Shown here in pieces: positions 23,601 through 36,087 of a stretch of 64,000 nt of DNA. Numbering within the stretch: the first letter of the stretch is position 1; each line of letters starts with the position of its first letter. The translations under genes and the position numbers were made by a program. The DNA lies in the NCBI GenBank assembly GCA_014925825.1, contig JACGCK010000188.1, positions 1 through 64,000 on the forward strand, read 5' to 3'. Source of the DNA: Pholiota molesta (Eukaryota; Basidiomycota; Agaricomycetes; Agaricales; Strophariaceae). A model generated the notes under the pieces. That model saw nothing but the letters and a program-made list of their open reading frames with translations, was not told the origin of the DNA and did no database searches.

Positions 23601-25271
23601 CGTGGCCTGACGCAGCGCCTCCGCGAACGCGTCGGGATGGGCGACACCGACTCGGACACGGAGTCCGACGACGAAGAGAAGGAGAAGAACTTCGCGACGG
23701 AGAAGAAGACGCGCCGCAAGCTGCTCGGCGGGCACAAGCACGCCAGGGACGTCGAGGAGGGCACGGAGGACGGCGAGACGGTGAAGGACGCGGAGTCGCT
23801 GGGGCGTGGGAGCGTGGAGGGGGACGAGAAGGGGCGCGGTGGGGGTGAGGGGAAGGGGCCCGTGGAGAAGAAGGGGCGAGTGAGGACGGGAAGAGGGGCA
23901 AGATTTCGGGGTTCCAGCTGCCTTCTGGGATGACGTCGATGTCGATGCTGGAGCAGAGCATGCCTGCAGATGCGGTGCTTGCGAAGGAGGGCGCTGCTGA
24001 GGTTTGTGGTTCCTTGATTTTTTCCTGATGTAGGGTGCTGATTTCGTTCGTGTTGTTAGTTTTTGCAAGGATACGATCCTGCGGTAATGCCTCTTGGGAT
24101 TATCACGTTGGAAGATGTTTTAGAAGGTATGTTTTCATTGATACGTGTCTTCTCGATCTATATATCCTGACGTGAAACTGATGATAGAACTCATTGGCGA
24201 GGAGATTTATGACGAGTTCGACGACCAGGGAGCTCATGGAGATCCGTACGAGGTCCCCCTGCTATTCAACCGGCCGAACAAGACCAAGTTGACGCAGGAA
24301 CGCATCACACGACCGAAACCAGCCGTCCGTCTTCCGTCAATCAGCGATCGACGCCAGGCGGGAGCAACCACGGGCACGGGCAGAAAATCGCATCCCAGCT
24401 GCCAACGGCGTTGAAGGGTATCGGGTTCTTCCGCACGCGCAGCGCACCGCCTGTGCCCCGCGACGCGGATGAAGCTGACGTCCTCGCGCCAACGCGGCGG
24501 TTCCTGCGCCGTATGTCGAGAAGACCGTCCGGATCAGCGAGAATGCGAATCAGGAGCGACGCCCGGCCTCTGCTGGGGCTGGCACCGGTATCTGGATGCC
24601 GCGCCCTATCCGGGGCATCGGCCGCCCCGCGCCCTCGATTATCCTCGAGCAGCACAGCACGGTGTCGTCCTCGGACTCTGGCGTGGGTGCGGCTCTCCAG
24701 CCGGTGCCGATAGCGCAGCCCACCCCCGTGAAGGCTATGGTCGCGCCAGCCCCCTCGGCGGGTGAGGCTAGACAAGGCGCCGGCGCTGGTGTTGCGTCGG
24801 GCATGGGACTCTCTGCGTCGGCAGGGAACACGCCCAAGATACCCTCGCGCACGGCGTCGCCCGCGCCCAGCACCCCGACCCCGGCGCTCGAGGCGGTGCT
24901 GTTGGACAGGAAGCGCAGGCTCGCGGCGGCGGGGTTCATACTGCGAGCTCGACTCCGGGGATAGTGCATGTCGCGAGCCAGGCGACCAATGCCGGGGCCG
25001 TCGGTAGCCAGCGCCAGGGCTGCTGGTGGTGTTGGCGGACTGTCGCTGAGCATTCCGATGTCGATGAGCGCGAGCAAGGAGGCGAGCCCGACTGCATCGT
25101 CAGCGCCGTCGGTCAGCGCTGCTGGTGCTGTCGTCAAGGGTGCAATCCCGCGAAGGGACTCGGTTCAAGAGCAGTCCGCTGGGAGGTGGAGAACGCGCGG
25201 GCGTGGTTGTTGCGGAGCAGGTCAATGCGGCGTATAGTAAGGATGGAACGGGCGATGAGGAACTGAAATAA
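20688..25271 (+). CDS. MAM3: CNNM/Mam3-like DUF21-CBS membrane protein
   Basis: An integral membrane protein of the CNNM/CorC family (yeast Mam3), linked to magnesium and metal homeostasis. The DUF21 block begins FPVSIVLVILIPVLVLSSGL with GLTLGYMSLDETQLNVL, then LLLVTLLLANMIVNESLPVI. The segment FAEIIPQSL follows a 1441-bp intron (21218-22658). The tandem CBS region includes MTPISDVFMLSIDSQLDY, TGHSRVPVYE, GRSHMAIVSRF and MPLGIITLEDVLE before the C-terminal EEIYDEFDD. The tail is serine/alanine-rich and disordered. The likely start is the ATG at 20688. Its frame (DGDWASLAARDSDFNPH) needs one extra T to join the first membrane segment, and the GC-rich 3' half needs further single-base insertions (near 23876, 24330, 24512, 24940 and beyond). 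Conserved parts are otherwise intact, so sequencing error is as likely as decay. Confidence 0.8.
21218..22658 (+). repeat. Unusually long repeat-filled intron of the CNNM-like gene
   Basis: It begins GTGAGT and ends ACCCATAG, joining two halves of a conserved DUF21 helix, so it is spliced. Inside, a roughly 160-bp unit (CGAGATCGCTATCTCAAG-like start, GCCGGCGTTTGACCGACGG) occurs twice at about 21263-21380 and 21424-21540. A diverged roughly 190-bp unit (GGTACCGTTTCGGTTTCAACG) occurs three times at about 21655-22160. No open frame of note. Confidence 0.7.
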
Positions 25272-25520
25272 GAGCTGTAATGTTTTGAACTTCTAACTTT
25301 TGGGAGCTGGTTGTTGATATAAATTAGCGCTGACGATGATACCCTGTAGAGTTTTCGTTACCTTTTCTCTGCACATTGTAGTTCACTGTTTTTGGAAACT
25401 GAAATATAACTGTCAAAGGTTTTGAAAGATGGTATTATGATAGTGAATGGGACTTCGTGGCATTACTGAACTACATTCCATCTTTGTGAAGCTCATTATT
25501 GTACAGTATACAATGGATAT

Positions 25521-27263
25521 TCATAAATATACGTTGAGAAGTTTCATATTCATGCCCGCCAGATCCGATTTCTTGATAGTATCGAATTTCTGATCCTCCG
25601 AATCTGCTGACTCCAACTTTGATGCACTGCTAACGGCAGAGGTTGCCCGGATTCGAGGGACTTGCACCACGTCGCGCGTATCGATCTTGGCACTCGGTTC
25701 GAAGTGGTTTGAGTAGAGATCATTTAGGGTGAAATTGTCATATGGGTTGGGGATACTCAGGATGAAAGCGAAGGACGAGAATGGGACATCCACACAGCCT
25801 TGGTGATCATCTTCCTTGAAGGTGTATATGCCGAGGTAGAGACTGCTGCCGAAACGACCAGGCCGTCGAGTGTGATAGATATGGGAGTTCTTATCTGGGA
25901 TTTCTGAGTATCGCCTTTCCAAGAGCACTTCCAGAGTTTGGAAAGGGAGCAAGGGAAATTGGATCTTGAGCGTGATACTGAAGGGCCCGAAAAGTTGCCT
26001 CCGAAGGTGTTCCAAGGTGTACGACTCTGCGCGGACGAGCAGTAACCGCACACGCAGACCCAGATGAGTGAGCACCATGGGGTCCGAGAGGTTCGGAAAG
26101 AAGGTCGACGTCGCTGTGATGGTGGATCCATCGGCCTGGTCACATTTCCGAAGTAGCACTCTGGTCGAGATGGAATGAGACGAGAGGTGTGATTGGGTCG
26201 GAGACAGACTTTCCGCCCAGTTCAGAGCTGGATAATATGGACGTGTGTCGTGCACTGATGATGGCGTCTATAAATCTGAAAAAGGCGCGTTCTGGTCCTT
26301 CGCCATATGAGATGGGTAAATTGACGCCGAATATTCCCATGAGCGAGTAGGCACGATCCTCTCCGCGCGTAGTGGTTCTTGAGGCGGCCCAGGACATACG
26401 AGTCGCGATATCACTCCCGTAAGTGGATCGAAAGAAACTAGCTCCTTGGATCGATCCAGTCGCTTCGAAAATAATTTCTTGAATCATGGGATCAGCCTTA
26501 TCGTTCCCACCGCTATAGGCGTCAATGGGGTCCAATCGGCGCAATAGAATTGCATGTTCTTCGGGGCGATAAGTTCTTGCAACGTCCAACCACGTTTGAA
26601 CCAGTTATCCGATTTCATATTATCGAGCGAAGTAGTGAGCGAAGATGGGTATGCAACGGACGAGTTTTGGTACCATTTATACATGGACTGGATGGACTCG
26701 TCGAGCTCGGCGCTGCTGTCTTTGTTGATGCAGAGTGTGTCTATCCATGCGAGCGTAACATCGTGGTCCCTGTGTGCGACTTCGCAGAATCCCTCAACTT
26801 TTGGCACCCCGGCCCGTCATATCTAGCCACCCCTCCTTGAGAGTGTCGATGTAGATGATTTCCCAGTTTGCAGCCAGGTGTGGGAGAGAATAGCGTAGCG
26901 CGCATATCTCAAGAACAGGTATTGAAGATCGCCTTCGACGTATCCTCCCTGATATCTCCTCCTCGGATCGGATTCTGCTCTCGCGGATTTGGATCGGTTT
27001 CCTTCCAAGGATACTGACCACCTTTTTCATCTCGAATAGACACGCTCGTCGATCGCCAGCATCTTACAGCGATGTGGGTGACCACGTCGCTCCTTTCGAC
27101 GAGCTTCATCTGCGGTAGTTGGATCAAGCGAAGGGCATGTTGTTGAAGACATGCTCTCGCAGCGCTTCAAATAAGTCTTCAGGAAGGATCGGTGGGCCTG
27201 GAGTGAGATGTCCATGCTCGGCGAAAAAAGATAATCTGCCTGAGGTGCGAATGATTTAGCCAT
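25521..27263 (-). pseudogene. HET-domain gene with several frame breaks
   Basis: Fungal HET-domain proteins act in heterokaryon incompatibility and other cell-death reactions. The conserved blocks lie in order on the minus strand: MKLVERSDVV, RYAILSHTWL, LAWIDTLCINKDSSAELDES, WFKRGWTLQELIAPKN and RMSWAASRTTTRGEDRAYSL with YGEGPERAFFRF, then a long C-terminal region (to 25521). They fall in different frames. Breaks are needed near 27125, 26870, 26815, 26770 and 26150, and those I could resolve require one added base each. Residues of the HET core appear conserved, so this is either a recent pseudogene or a functional gene with assembly errors. I place the start tentatively at 27263 (MAKSF); the true N-terminus may differ. 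Confidence 0.65.
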
Positions 27264-29156
27264 GGTTAAGATAGCCTTTATTTGACATCATTGCGAGAGC
27301 GATGCTTACTCTCAAGCACCCTGTCTAGCTCAGGATACAGTCGTGCTTTGTCACTCTCGAATTGCCAAACTCGCGGGCGCCGGAGGCTTTGCGCTTATCT
27401 ATTACATCGATTTCCAATCGAATTAGATGACTTTCAAAGGTTCTGTATTTCTTACGCACCCTTCTGGAATAGTACTGCAGAGGCATGATGAAGCGGTGTT
27501 ATTGCCAACCGAAGCTAATGCAGTAGTAAAGAGTAGCTGCGCAAAGAGAGAAGTAGAACAGAGGCAGTGCAGGAAGCAGAAGTCAGGCGCCGGTGGATCG
27601 GGTTATTGTGATGTTCGTAGATTAGATTGGATATGCTACTGCTGGTGGTAACTTATAGCGATGCGACGGGCTGGACGTCTCGCGCAGAGGAAACACGGGA
27701 AACTATACTTAGGCTCTTAAAACGGATGAGCTGTGTGTTTAAATAGCTCGGACCCGAATCATCGCTGCGTACTATACGACTCGTTTTGGCACCAAGGATG
27801 GTACACGTATACTTCACATGATGATATCAGATATACGCAGCCGCCCGAACAATCAATAATTCAGAAATTAGATCCAGTTTTCGACAACTATAACTGTCCT
27901 ATTGGGAGTGATTCTCAAAGTCGCAGAAGTGGGTAGCTTAGGTTTCTATGTATTTCAAGACCTTGATGCCTATGCCAAAAACGCTGCAAACCTGATACTT
28001 ATAATGTCACCAATCGCATCAGCTACTAGAGTCCAGACACACATATACCTATAATTTTTGTAACTCTTACTCAGTATTATGAATACTTCTTTCATCATTA
28101 TCCGATTGCGCAGTTATTTCTGAGTCTAAGTTATAAATCACCCCGCGCATAAGCGTGCATGTACGCAGCTTCGCGCAGTCTGCAATCCCAGTGGTAGGTC
28201 GCTACGTTATCATCATGATCCGACTTAAAGTACTACATCAGTATGTTACAGACCGAAAGTTGGCGCCTGTGTCCAATAAAATCCGCCAAGGAGATCGAAC
28301 AATTAGACACATATCCAAAGTTTGCAAGCCTCCTTGTCGACGATATATATACGTTTGAACGCTTTCGAAAAGCAGACCTCTTATGGGAAGAAATACAATC
28401 GCCAAGGCAACCATGCATGCAGCATACTGACCACGTTTGTGCGACAGACAGCAAGCAGCAATGAGGCATTTCCTGTTGTAAGTACTCTACTAATGAGGCC
28501 GGGAAACCATGGAAAACGCCTCGAGTTTGCCTTGAGTCTGACTCTGCTGCGCCCTGTTGAGGACCACCACTCAGTACTTGGGATAAGATGATTTGGGATG
28601 ACCAAGCCGCGTACTACTGCCTTACGTCAATGATGAATCGATGACGGTGGCTTCATTGATTTAAAGCAAGATCTTATTGAGATCTCCGGATTCTGCTGAA
28701 GCAAGATTTTCTGAGAGCGGCCTCGGATAGATGAATGGCGCCAGAACCTGGGTAGAAGGAGGAGATGACGGGAGTTTCGTTAGAACCTCTTCCAGCCGTC
28801 ATCCGGTGGAACTTTAATTTTGATCATCCCCTTGTCTGCGTGGAAGAAAGTGGAAGATTAAAATTACGAGGACCCGGGACGCAACCGAATATGTGGCCGG
28901 CGTACCTTATTTTAGTCCAGGGCGGCACGTGATCGCCAAAAGTTGGTGTTGTCGGGGTGGGTGGAAGCTTCGTATCCTTCTCCGCGTCTCTTCCCTTCTT
29001 CTCCAATCCACCACCGTCCGGAGAGTCTTCGTCTCCCCACACTCTACATGAGCCCGCTGTCGCTCACCGCCGCTCGAGTCTAGACGCGCTCCTTTCCTTA
29101 TTGTCATTCGCGCAGCAGCGGTTTCCAAGAACCTTTTCATACGCAACGCAGAATTC
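27264..29156. other. Intergenic, no gene supported
   Basis: Only short unrelated frames were found, with no conserved motif, tRNA or clear repeat. The last 300 bases before 29157 are pyrimidine-rich (TCTTCCC, CTCCAATCC) and probably contain the promoter and 5'UTR of the next gene. Confidence 0.4.
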
Positions 29157-32100
29157 ATGGACACACAATTCACCTTTCCGCCGCCGCCGAAGCCCGCACT
29201 GCGCCCCGCAGGTCGGAGCGCGAGCGTAGGCGCAAGCGGACCCCGCGAGTCGAGTGCGCTGCGCGCCTCGGTCCTCGACGCCGCGCTGGAGTTGGGGCTG
29301 GTGGGCAACGCGGGCTGGATGTTCGACAATCCCCTGCAGGAGGAGAACGAAGAAGAGGTGAGCACCTTCTCTGACTGCGGGCTGGGCTGCTGCGGTATGC
29401 AAGGGACGTGCGTCGTCGTTGGGGTGAAAATCTGTTACCGTGCCACCGCCTTATGGACGGGCTGCGGGGCTTTTTCGATGTATTGTTCACCATTGGGCCG
29501 TTGAGTTGTTGGCTATCCACCCGGTGGGCTGTGTCTGTCGCCCATCCCTCGTCATATGCACAACATCTCTTCGCCGCATAATACCTGGGTGGATACGCTG
29601 CGGCGCTGGCCGCTCTTCTCTTCCATACTGCGCGCCAACTAGGGTTAACATTAAGCTTCCGCGTTGCGCTAGTGCCCTTTGTGCAACGCCTTCCTGATTC
29701 CAGGAGAATGTCCAGGAGGGTGGTCACCGGAAGCTTTGATTTGGACCTTCGGCTCTACGCCTTCGCGATTCCAGGGGAATATGCAGTGGGATGGCCTAGC
29801 ATGGCATAGCGGGCATAAGCATCGTCTGCTCATTGATTAGCATTTCGCTTCAATAAGGCTGTCATCCTTCCTTGCCGAAGGTCTATGTGGCATCGCTCCA
29901 AATGAGTTGGGCACTGCGCCGCGCTAAAGGAGATACGCTCGCGACGTGTATAATACCCTCTTTACGTTGCCCGCTTGCCCGGAATGCATCGGGAATGTAT
30001 CGCTCTATGTACGCCCTTACTCACGCGCACCCCTCTCCCCACAGGACCAGACCCCCTCCCCCGGCCTCACGTATGGCTCCTCCGTGACCTCCGAGGAATC
30101 GATCCCCTCGATCCTCTCCCCGGCTTCTTCCTCCGATGCCCATACCTACGCCAACGCCGCCTTCCCCCCCTCGCCGTCGAATCGGCGTCTGCCTCCCAGG
30201 GCGAATGGTTACGGCGCAGCAGCACCGCCCGTGCCGGGCCTCCAGCGCAAAGACCCGGTGGTGCGCATCGTCGAGCCTGATTTCCACCACGACAGGCTGG
30301 ATGGTGCTGGTGCTGGCGGACAGCCGGCCGGGGTGCCCTTTCCCGAGAGCAGTAGTAGTAGCAGCGCCCCTGTGCGGCCGACGACGCCGGGCGGCGGCCG
30401 TAAGCTGACGAAGAAGAAGAAGGCGGCGGACGGGTACGAGAGCGATGGAGGCTATATGAGCGAAGCTGGGAAGAAGAAGGACAAGAAAAAGGATAAGGAG
30501 AAGGAGAAGGAGAAGAAGAGCGAACTGGGGCTGATGGCGACGGCGATGCCGGATGTGGAGGCAGCAGGGTTGGCGGAGACGAGCAAGGAGGCGAAGAAAC
30601 GCGCGAAGGAGGAGAAGAAGGAGGCAGAGGTCGAGCGCAAGCGCACGAAGAGCCTGTTGTCATCAGCCGCTAAGGCAGCGCGCAAGAAAGACGTCGCCAA
30701 CAAGGACGCCGGATACGCAACCGACGGCGGCGGTAAGGCCAAGGCCAAGCCGTCGAAGAAGAACAGCGCGGACGCCTCGGGGTACGACACGGACGGCACG
30801 CCCGCGAAGAAGGCGAAGTCGCGCTTCTTCAAGCTCGGCAAGTCGGCGTCGAAGACGGACCTGCGCGCGGGCGCGGAGGCGGTGCCGCCCCTCCCGTTCC
30901 CTGCGCAGAGGGAGCAGGACAGGAGGCCATGCCGCTGCCGATTGCAGAGCGCTTTGCGACGACCCTCAGCCCGTCGTTTTTTAGTGCGCCGACGAGCCCG
31001 ATGTCCTCTGAGGGGCGCAGCACGCCATTACCGCTGAATCTGTCGGCGGCGCCATCGCCACTTCCCCCGCTGGGCTTCCAAGGACTGGCAGCGAGCACGT
31101 CGAGCGTTGGATCCCCTGTTTCTCCTGGTGCCAGCCGCGTAGCCCCTGTTTCAGCCGCGCCGCTATTTGCGCCCGACGATCGCAGCTCGCAATTTTCAGC
31201 AGCGTCCTCCACCTCGAGTGGCTCGCGCTCGCGCGCGCACACCGAAGGCAGCACGTCGAAGCATCATGGGACCGCAGCGCGACGAGCTACTCCACCATCA
31301 CCTCGTCCGTGCACCAATACCAGCCCCCGCCATCAACCAACGCCTTCTCTTCCTTGTCCTCGTCCTTGTCCTCGTCTTCCTCGGGGCAGTCGCCATCCGG
31401 GGCAGGGCGAACGCCGGCCTCGGCATACCCGCGATCTCGCTCTCCGCCAGCCGCACGCCCTCCCCGAGCCGCGCGCCGCCGGTGACGCCGCTGTCCATCA
31501 TGAAGGGGCCCGGGCTGCGCCTCAAGGCAAGCCTGGACACGCTGATCGGGGCGCGCAACGCGGCGCCGTCGCCCGTGTCGCCCGCGCCGATGTCGCCGTA
31601 CGTGATGGTACCGCTGCCGTCGCCGTCGTCGGCGACGGGCGTGTCGCTGCCGCCGTCTCCAGGGCCGGCGAAGCATGCGGAGGCGGCGGAGGCGGGGTCG
31701 GGGTCGGGGTCTGGTTCTGGATTTAGAGTTGGCGGGGTGGGTTTGGGTTCCGCGCGAAGTCGCCGTCGGCGCCGCCTCTGCGCGCGGTGATCTCCCCTCC
31801 GAATACTGCGGTGGGCAGCATTGCGAGTGCTGCTCCTGTTCCTACGACAACGATAACGCCTATTACTACCAACAGCGGAAGCACCAGCAAGAACATCAGC
31901 ATAAACACCGGCATGCTCTCGCCTCCTGCGACCGCAGAATCACCAACACACCTACCATCGTTCCGAGCTCGCAGTACGTCGTCCGTCTCCACGCAACTCC
32001 GGCCTTCCGAGCCCGAACGTGCTCGCCTACTACGACTTGCCCCCGCCCAGCCCGGCGCCGCAGGGCCCCCTGCCCACCCCGCCCGGCGCGTCCGCGGCCC

Positions 32101-32978
32101 AAACCCACACCCACCTGCCCCCGCCCGGCGCGCTCCGCCAGCGCGTGATCGACCGCACGCCGCGCGCGCTCCCGCCCGAGCTCAGCGCCGCGCTGCATGG
32201 CCAGGCGTCGGTGCAGCGCGGGCGCGAGTCGCCCTTCCCCGCACGGCCGATCCTGCCGGTCGCGACGGGCGCAGGCCAGGGCTCGGGCCTCGAGGCGCGC
32301 CTGGCGACGCGGCGGTACCGCGAGCTGTACGCGCCGCTGCCGGGCACGGCGGCGAGCGGCGGCGCGGGCGCTGCGGGGGACATGGAGCGGTACTACGAGG
32401 AGAAGGAGCAGGCGATGGAGCTGCGGCGCGCGCGCCGCGCGGGGGAGCGCGAGCACTCGTGGATTGTGGATGCAGAGGACGGCGACGGGCGTGACTCCGC
32501 GGACGCTGCCGACGAGGAAGAGGGGGACGACGACAGCGAGGAGCTCCGCGGCGTGCTGGACCGCTTCGCGCCGGACGACGCGAACAGCTCGGAGGGGCAC
32601 CACCCGCACGCCGCGCGCGCGCTCGGCCGGCGGCGCTCGTCCGACGCGCTGCAGGCACGTGCCGGTGGCGGCGCCCCGCCGGGGCCGTCGTTCGCGTTCG
32701 AGGACGACGGACGGACGGTGGGCGACCGCCTGAGCCGCTGGAGCGGGAGCATATACAGCCGCGCGAGCATCCTCGACGCGGACGAGAGCGGCGAGACGCG
32801 CGACCGGCTCGTGCGGCAGGTCGAGGCCATGCTGGACGCGGAGCGGCGCGGGGGTGCGGCGCCGGTGGAGGGCGAGAAGGGCTATGTGCCCCCGGTACCG
32901 CGCCTGCCGGCGGCCTATGCGAATATGGGCGCGCAAGTGAACACTGCATCTCCTGGACGGAGCTGGAATAGGTTTTGA
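29157..32978 (+). CDS. Large disordered protein, family not recognised
   Basis: Exon 1 (29157-29357) starts MDTQFTFPPPPKPALRPAG and ends at a GTGAGC donor. A 687-bp intron follows, long for this genome. Exon 2 resumes at 30045 (DQTPSPGLTYGS). The protein is serine/proline-rich, then strongly basic (KKKDKKKDKEKEKEKK), with spaced motifs GYESDGGYMSE, GYATDGG and GYDTDGTPAKKAKSRFF, and later polyserine/proline and acidic segments (DEEEGDDDSEEL). The C-terminus has VGDRLSRWSGSIYSRASI and ends SPGRSWNRF. No enzyme domain or membrane segment was seen. The reading frame switches near 30925, 31270, 31410 and between 31750 and 32020. At 30925 and 31410 one added base restores the same style of sequence. 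It is probably one gene in a base-error-prone GC-rich region. Confidence 0.55.
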
Positions 32979-34016
32979 GCGTTGTGCTTCCTCGTTAATA
33001 TTTTTTTGTTGTTTCTTGTGGAATGTTTTTTTTGTCTCCTTTTGGGTGGTTTGTGTCCTTTACCTGGTCTTGTTCGTGTTGTTTGCTGTTTTCTTTCCTT
33101 ACGTGGTACATACTTTCCTTTTCCCTTCCCCTCGTCCCTCATAACTCATAATCCTTCGCGCTTGGCTCCTGCGATATCCCATGCGCTCGCTTTCTCTATT
33201 TCTTGGCTGCTGCTTTTCTCTTGTTGCCATTGTCGCTCGCTGCTCTTCCACCCACATTCGATACCTCGCCTCATTTATATATATACATTCTTTCCTCCCC
33301 AGACGGACGGGTTGCCTGGCTGGCTCCCGGGGCGCTCCCAGCTCCCTGCGCACTCCGTATCTCGTCTTTCTTTGGCATTGATAGATAGTACTTGCCTACT
33401 TGCACTCTACATAATCCTCCGCACACGTTCATTCTTGTTATTCTTTATATATCCTGTTCGTTCCCTGTGCATACATAGTCAGGGTCATAGTAGTCATTTC
33501 ACGGAATATCAATTTCTTTGAAAAAATTGTTCATTATGATTACCGTTCCGGTTCGTGTGGAAAACTTTTTCTCGTGAAGTCAATAATCAACAAGGTATAG
33601 ATTTAACAATCCAAAAAACTAAACAAAAAAGAAAGAGAAGAGAGGAAAGGAGAAAAAGATAAACAAGACAGAAAGGAAGAAAAAGAACGTTTCGACCCCA
33701 AACACAAGGAAAATACAGGTGGCGGAGAAATAAAAATGACGAATGGGCAAGGGCGCTCGAGAGTGCGGGAGGAAGTGTGTTAGTCATCGTTTGTGCATTG
33801 GTCATGGAGGTGCTTGGGTAGGTGGGACTGCTGTGGGCGATTGTTCATCTGGAGGAGAAAGAAAAGGAGGGTGGAGGCGATATACGACCTAGCCTGGATC
33901 TGTGTACGCCCCTTCCTTCTCAGGAAAGGACGAAGAAAAGGATGGGCATTAAACTAAGAGAAAAGGCAAAGGAGCGTGATCTGTGCATAGAGAAGGAAGG
34001 ACGAGGAGAGCGCTGA
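32979..34016. other. Intergenic between convergent genes
   Basis: Pyrimidine-rich 3' flank of the preceding gene (T-runs near 33001), then purine-rich sequence (33600-33700). It holds the 3'UTRs of both convergent genes. No further gene was seen. Confidence 0.45.
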
Positions 34017-35910
34017 TCAAATGTCGAAAAACGGTCTCTCGTTCTGCTGCTGCTGCTGCTGTTGCTGCTGAATCGCGAACGGATTGTGGCTCGACCCCGT
34101 CTTCTGCTGCGCCAGCACATTCCTGCCCGCGTCGGTATACCCATATCTGTACCCCCAAAAGCAATCAATCAGCCGCCCGCGCCAAAAAAAAAAAAAAAAA
34201 AAAAACATAGAACTGAAATAGAACGTAAAACGCACCTCAGCTGCCCGACGTTGCCGAACGTGTCCTGCCCGCCCTCGCGGTCCGCGAACAGCGCCGCGAG
34301 CGCCTCGTTCTGGTCCTTCGTTTTCACCTGAATCGGCCGCCCCGGCGCCGGGGATGCCGCCTGTTGCTGCGGCTGTTGTTGAGGCTGCGGCGACGCAGAG
34401 AGCGAGGCCAGTGCGGAGGACGAGTGGTTCTCGTACGTGCCGCCGAGGTTGAAGGAGGGCGAGGGGCGCTGTTGCTGGAAGGCCGGGTTGGGCGAGGGCG
34501 ACAGGGAAGAGGGCGAGGTGGGTGCGAATGGGTTGTTGTTTCTATGCAAGAAAGATTAGAGGGTGGGGGTTGAGGAGAAGAAGCAAGGATAGTGCGTACC
34601 CAAACCCGGTTGGCTGAAGCTGGATCGGCTGCTGTGCGAAGAGGTTTTGCTGCTGATGTTGCTGCTGCTGTTGCTGCTGCTGCATCTGCAGGAGCTGCTG
34701 CTGCCGCAACCAGTCCTCCTGCTGCTGCTGTTGCTGTGCCTGTTGCTGCTGGAGCATGAACATCTGCTGCTGGCGGAGGAACTCAGCCTGCTGGGCCTCC
34801 TGCTCGGCTTGCGCCTGCTGTTGGTACGGGTTGAACGCCGTGAACTGCGGCTGCATCTGTGTGAACTGAGGCTGGACAGTGTATTGCGGCTGCAGGCCGA
34901 CGGCATACGGCGTGGGGTCGATCAGTGGGAAGGGGTTGTTGCTGTGAGTGGCGCTCGGCGGTGGCCTGCGTACAGTGGGGTGTCTCTGTCAGGATGGCCT
35001 GGAAATCGTCAGGAGAAGGAAGGAACACGCACAGCTGGTTCGTGTCGTCGAACAGCGCAGAAGCGTTCGAGCTATCCATGTCTTGCTTCCGCTTCTCCTC
35101 CTCCTCCTGGCTGAGCTTGAGCGCCTGCTGCAGATCCCGCTCCTCGGCGGTCAGCCGGTCCTGCGCGAGCGACTTCTTGCTCTCCTCAATCGCCCGCCTC
35201 AGCTCCTCCTCGTCGCGGTTGGGCCGCTTTCCGACGAGGCCGTTGGGATCCAGCTTCCGCCGACTGATGTTCTCGTCAATCGGCTCCTCGTCGCCGCCCA
35301 CCCCACGGATCATGCGATCCCGCATGGATGCGCGAGTACGGCGTTCCTCGCGCAGCCGTGATTCGTCTTGCAGGAGGTTGGTGATGTCCTTGGCCTTCTG
35401 CCGGACGTTGGCGCCCTGGTCTTTCCCGTCCTCGTCGACATATTGGAACTCCTTGAGCGTCTTGACCACGTAGATGTTGTCCCGGAAATAGATGACCACG
35501 TTCTCTGATCCTTGGTGGAGACAGTAGTCGAGCACCGTCAAGCTCTAGGATAATCAAAAACGGGCACGGTTAGCGGGCTGCGGAATCCCCTGATGCAAAT
35601 GAGAAGCCCTCGCGTACTTTGAACACATGCCGCCAGTTCTTGCCCTTATCGTTCAGGCGTTTGTCGAGCATCTCCATGATCTCGATGAAGTCGTTTCTAG
35701 CGTCGATAAAGCTCGTCAGCAGTGCCCCAGGCGTCAGTCAGTTTGCCCACTCAACTGGTTATACGTCAGCTGCGCGATTTCGTTCATCTGAGTCCCCGAT
35801 GGGCCCCAGGGGTCGTTGGAGGTGGCATCGCGGACCTTTGCCTGTGTATCTGAGTAGCCCTTGGTATAGTTTTTGGTGACGCGTAGCGCGGCCTTGCCAA
35901 AGTGCTGCAT
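34017..35910 (-). CDS. ENT1: Epsin (ENTH domain endocytic adaptor)
   Basis: Epsins bind PtdIns(4,5)P2 and ubiquitinated cargo and help bend membranes at clathrin-coated pits. Exon 1 (from the ATG at 35910) encodes GKAALRVTKNYTKGYSDTQA and ATSNDPWGPSGTQMNEIAQL. Exon 2 encodes NDFIEIMEMLDKRLNDKGKN and exon 3 TVLDYCLHQGSENVVIYFRD, completing the ENTH fold. Two ubiquitin-interacting motifs follow (DEEELRRAIEESKKSLAQ and EERDLQQALKLSQEEEEK). The C-terminal half is glutamine-rich with NPF motifs (NNPFP, NNPFAP, HNPFAI) that bind EH-domain partners. It ends NERPFFDI. Short introns keep frame throughout and I see no break. An intronic A-run at 34184-34205 lies between the last two coding blocks. Confidence 0.9.
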
Positions 35911-36015
35911 CGTGGCAACTCACAAGGAGGGAACGATTCCGGACCACTCTGTTATCGGAACAACAATTGCCAACCACAACGTGACTGTTATTGACTCAGG
36001 CGGAAGTTTTTCATC

Positions 36016-36087
36016 ACACTGATGGTGAAGCGGTTATCATGCTTGCCTTCCAAGCAAGCGGCAGGGGTTCGACTCCCCTTCAGTGTA
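36016..36087 (+). tRNA. tRNA-Gly(TCC)
   Basis: A 72-base cloverleaf with acceptor ACACTGA pairing with TCAGTGT, discriminator A, anticodon stem-loop CTTGC-CTTCCAA-GCAAG (TCC), T-arm AGGGG-TTCGACT-CCCCT, and a long T-run downstream as terminator. It differs from the copy at 36537 only by a compensated acceptor pair (C-G to T-A), which suggests selection to keep it functional. Confidence 0.93.

Noticed and set aside
20688..25271. Calling the CNNM/Mam3-like gene a pseudogene
   Set aside because: All conserved blocks and splice sites are present, and the breaks I resolved share one direction, which fits base-calling error. Left as a CDS with a caveat.
31896..32949. Minus-strand frames of 255-346 codons opposite the disordered protein
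   Set aside because: Extreme GC content keeps antisense frames open. The translation is arginine/alanine-rich with no structure.
34184..34205. A-run as a poly(A) tail of a retroposed copy
   Set aside because: It lies inside a short intron of epsin between two collinear coding exons with no flanking target duplication.
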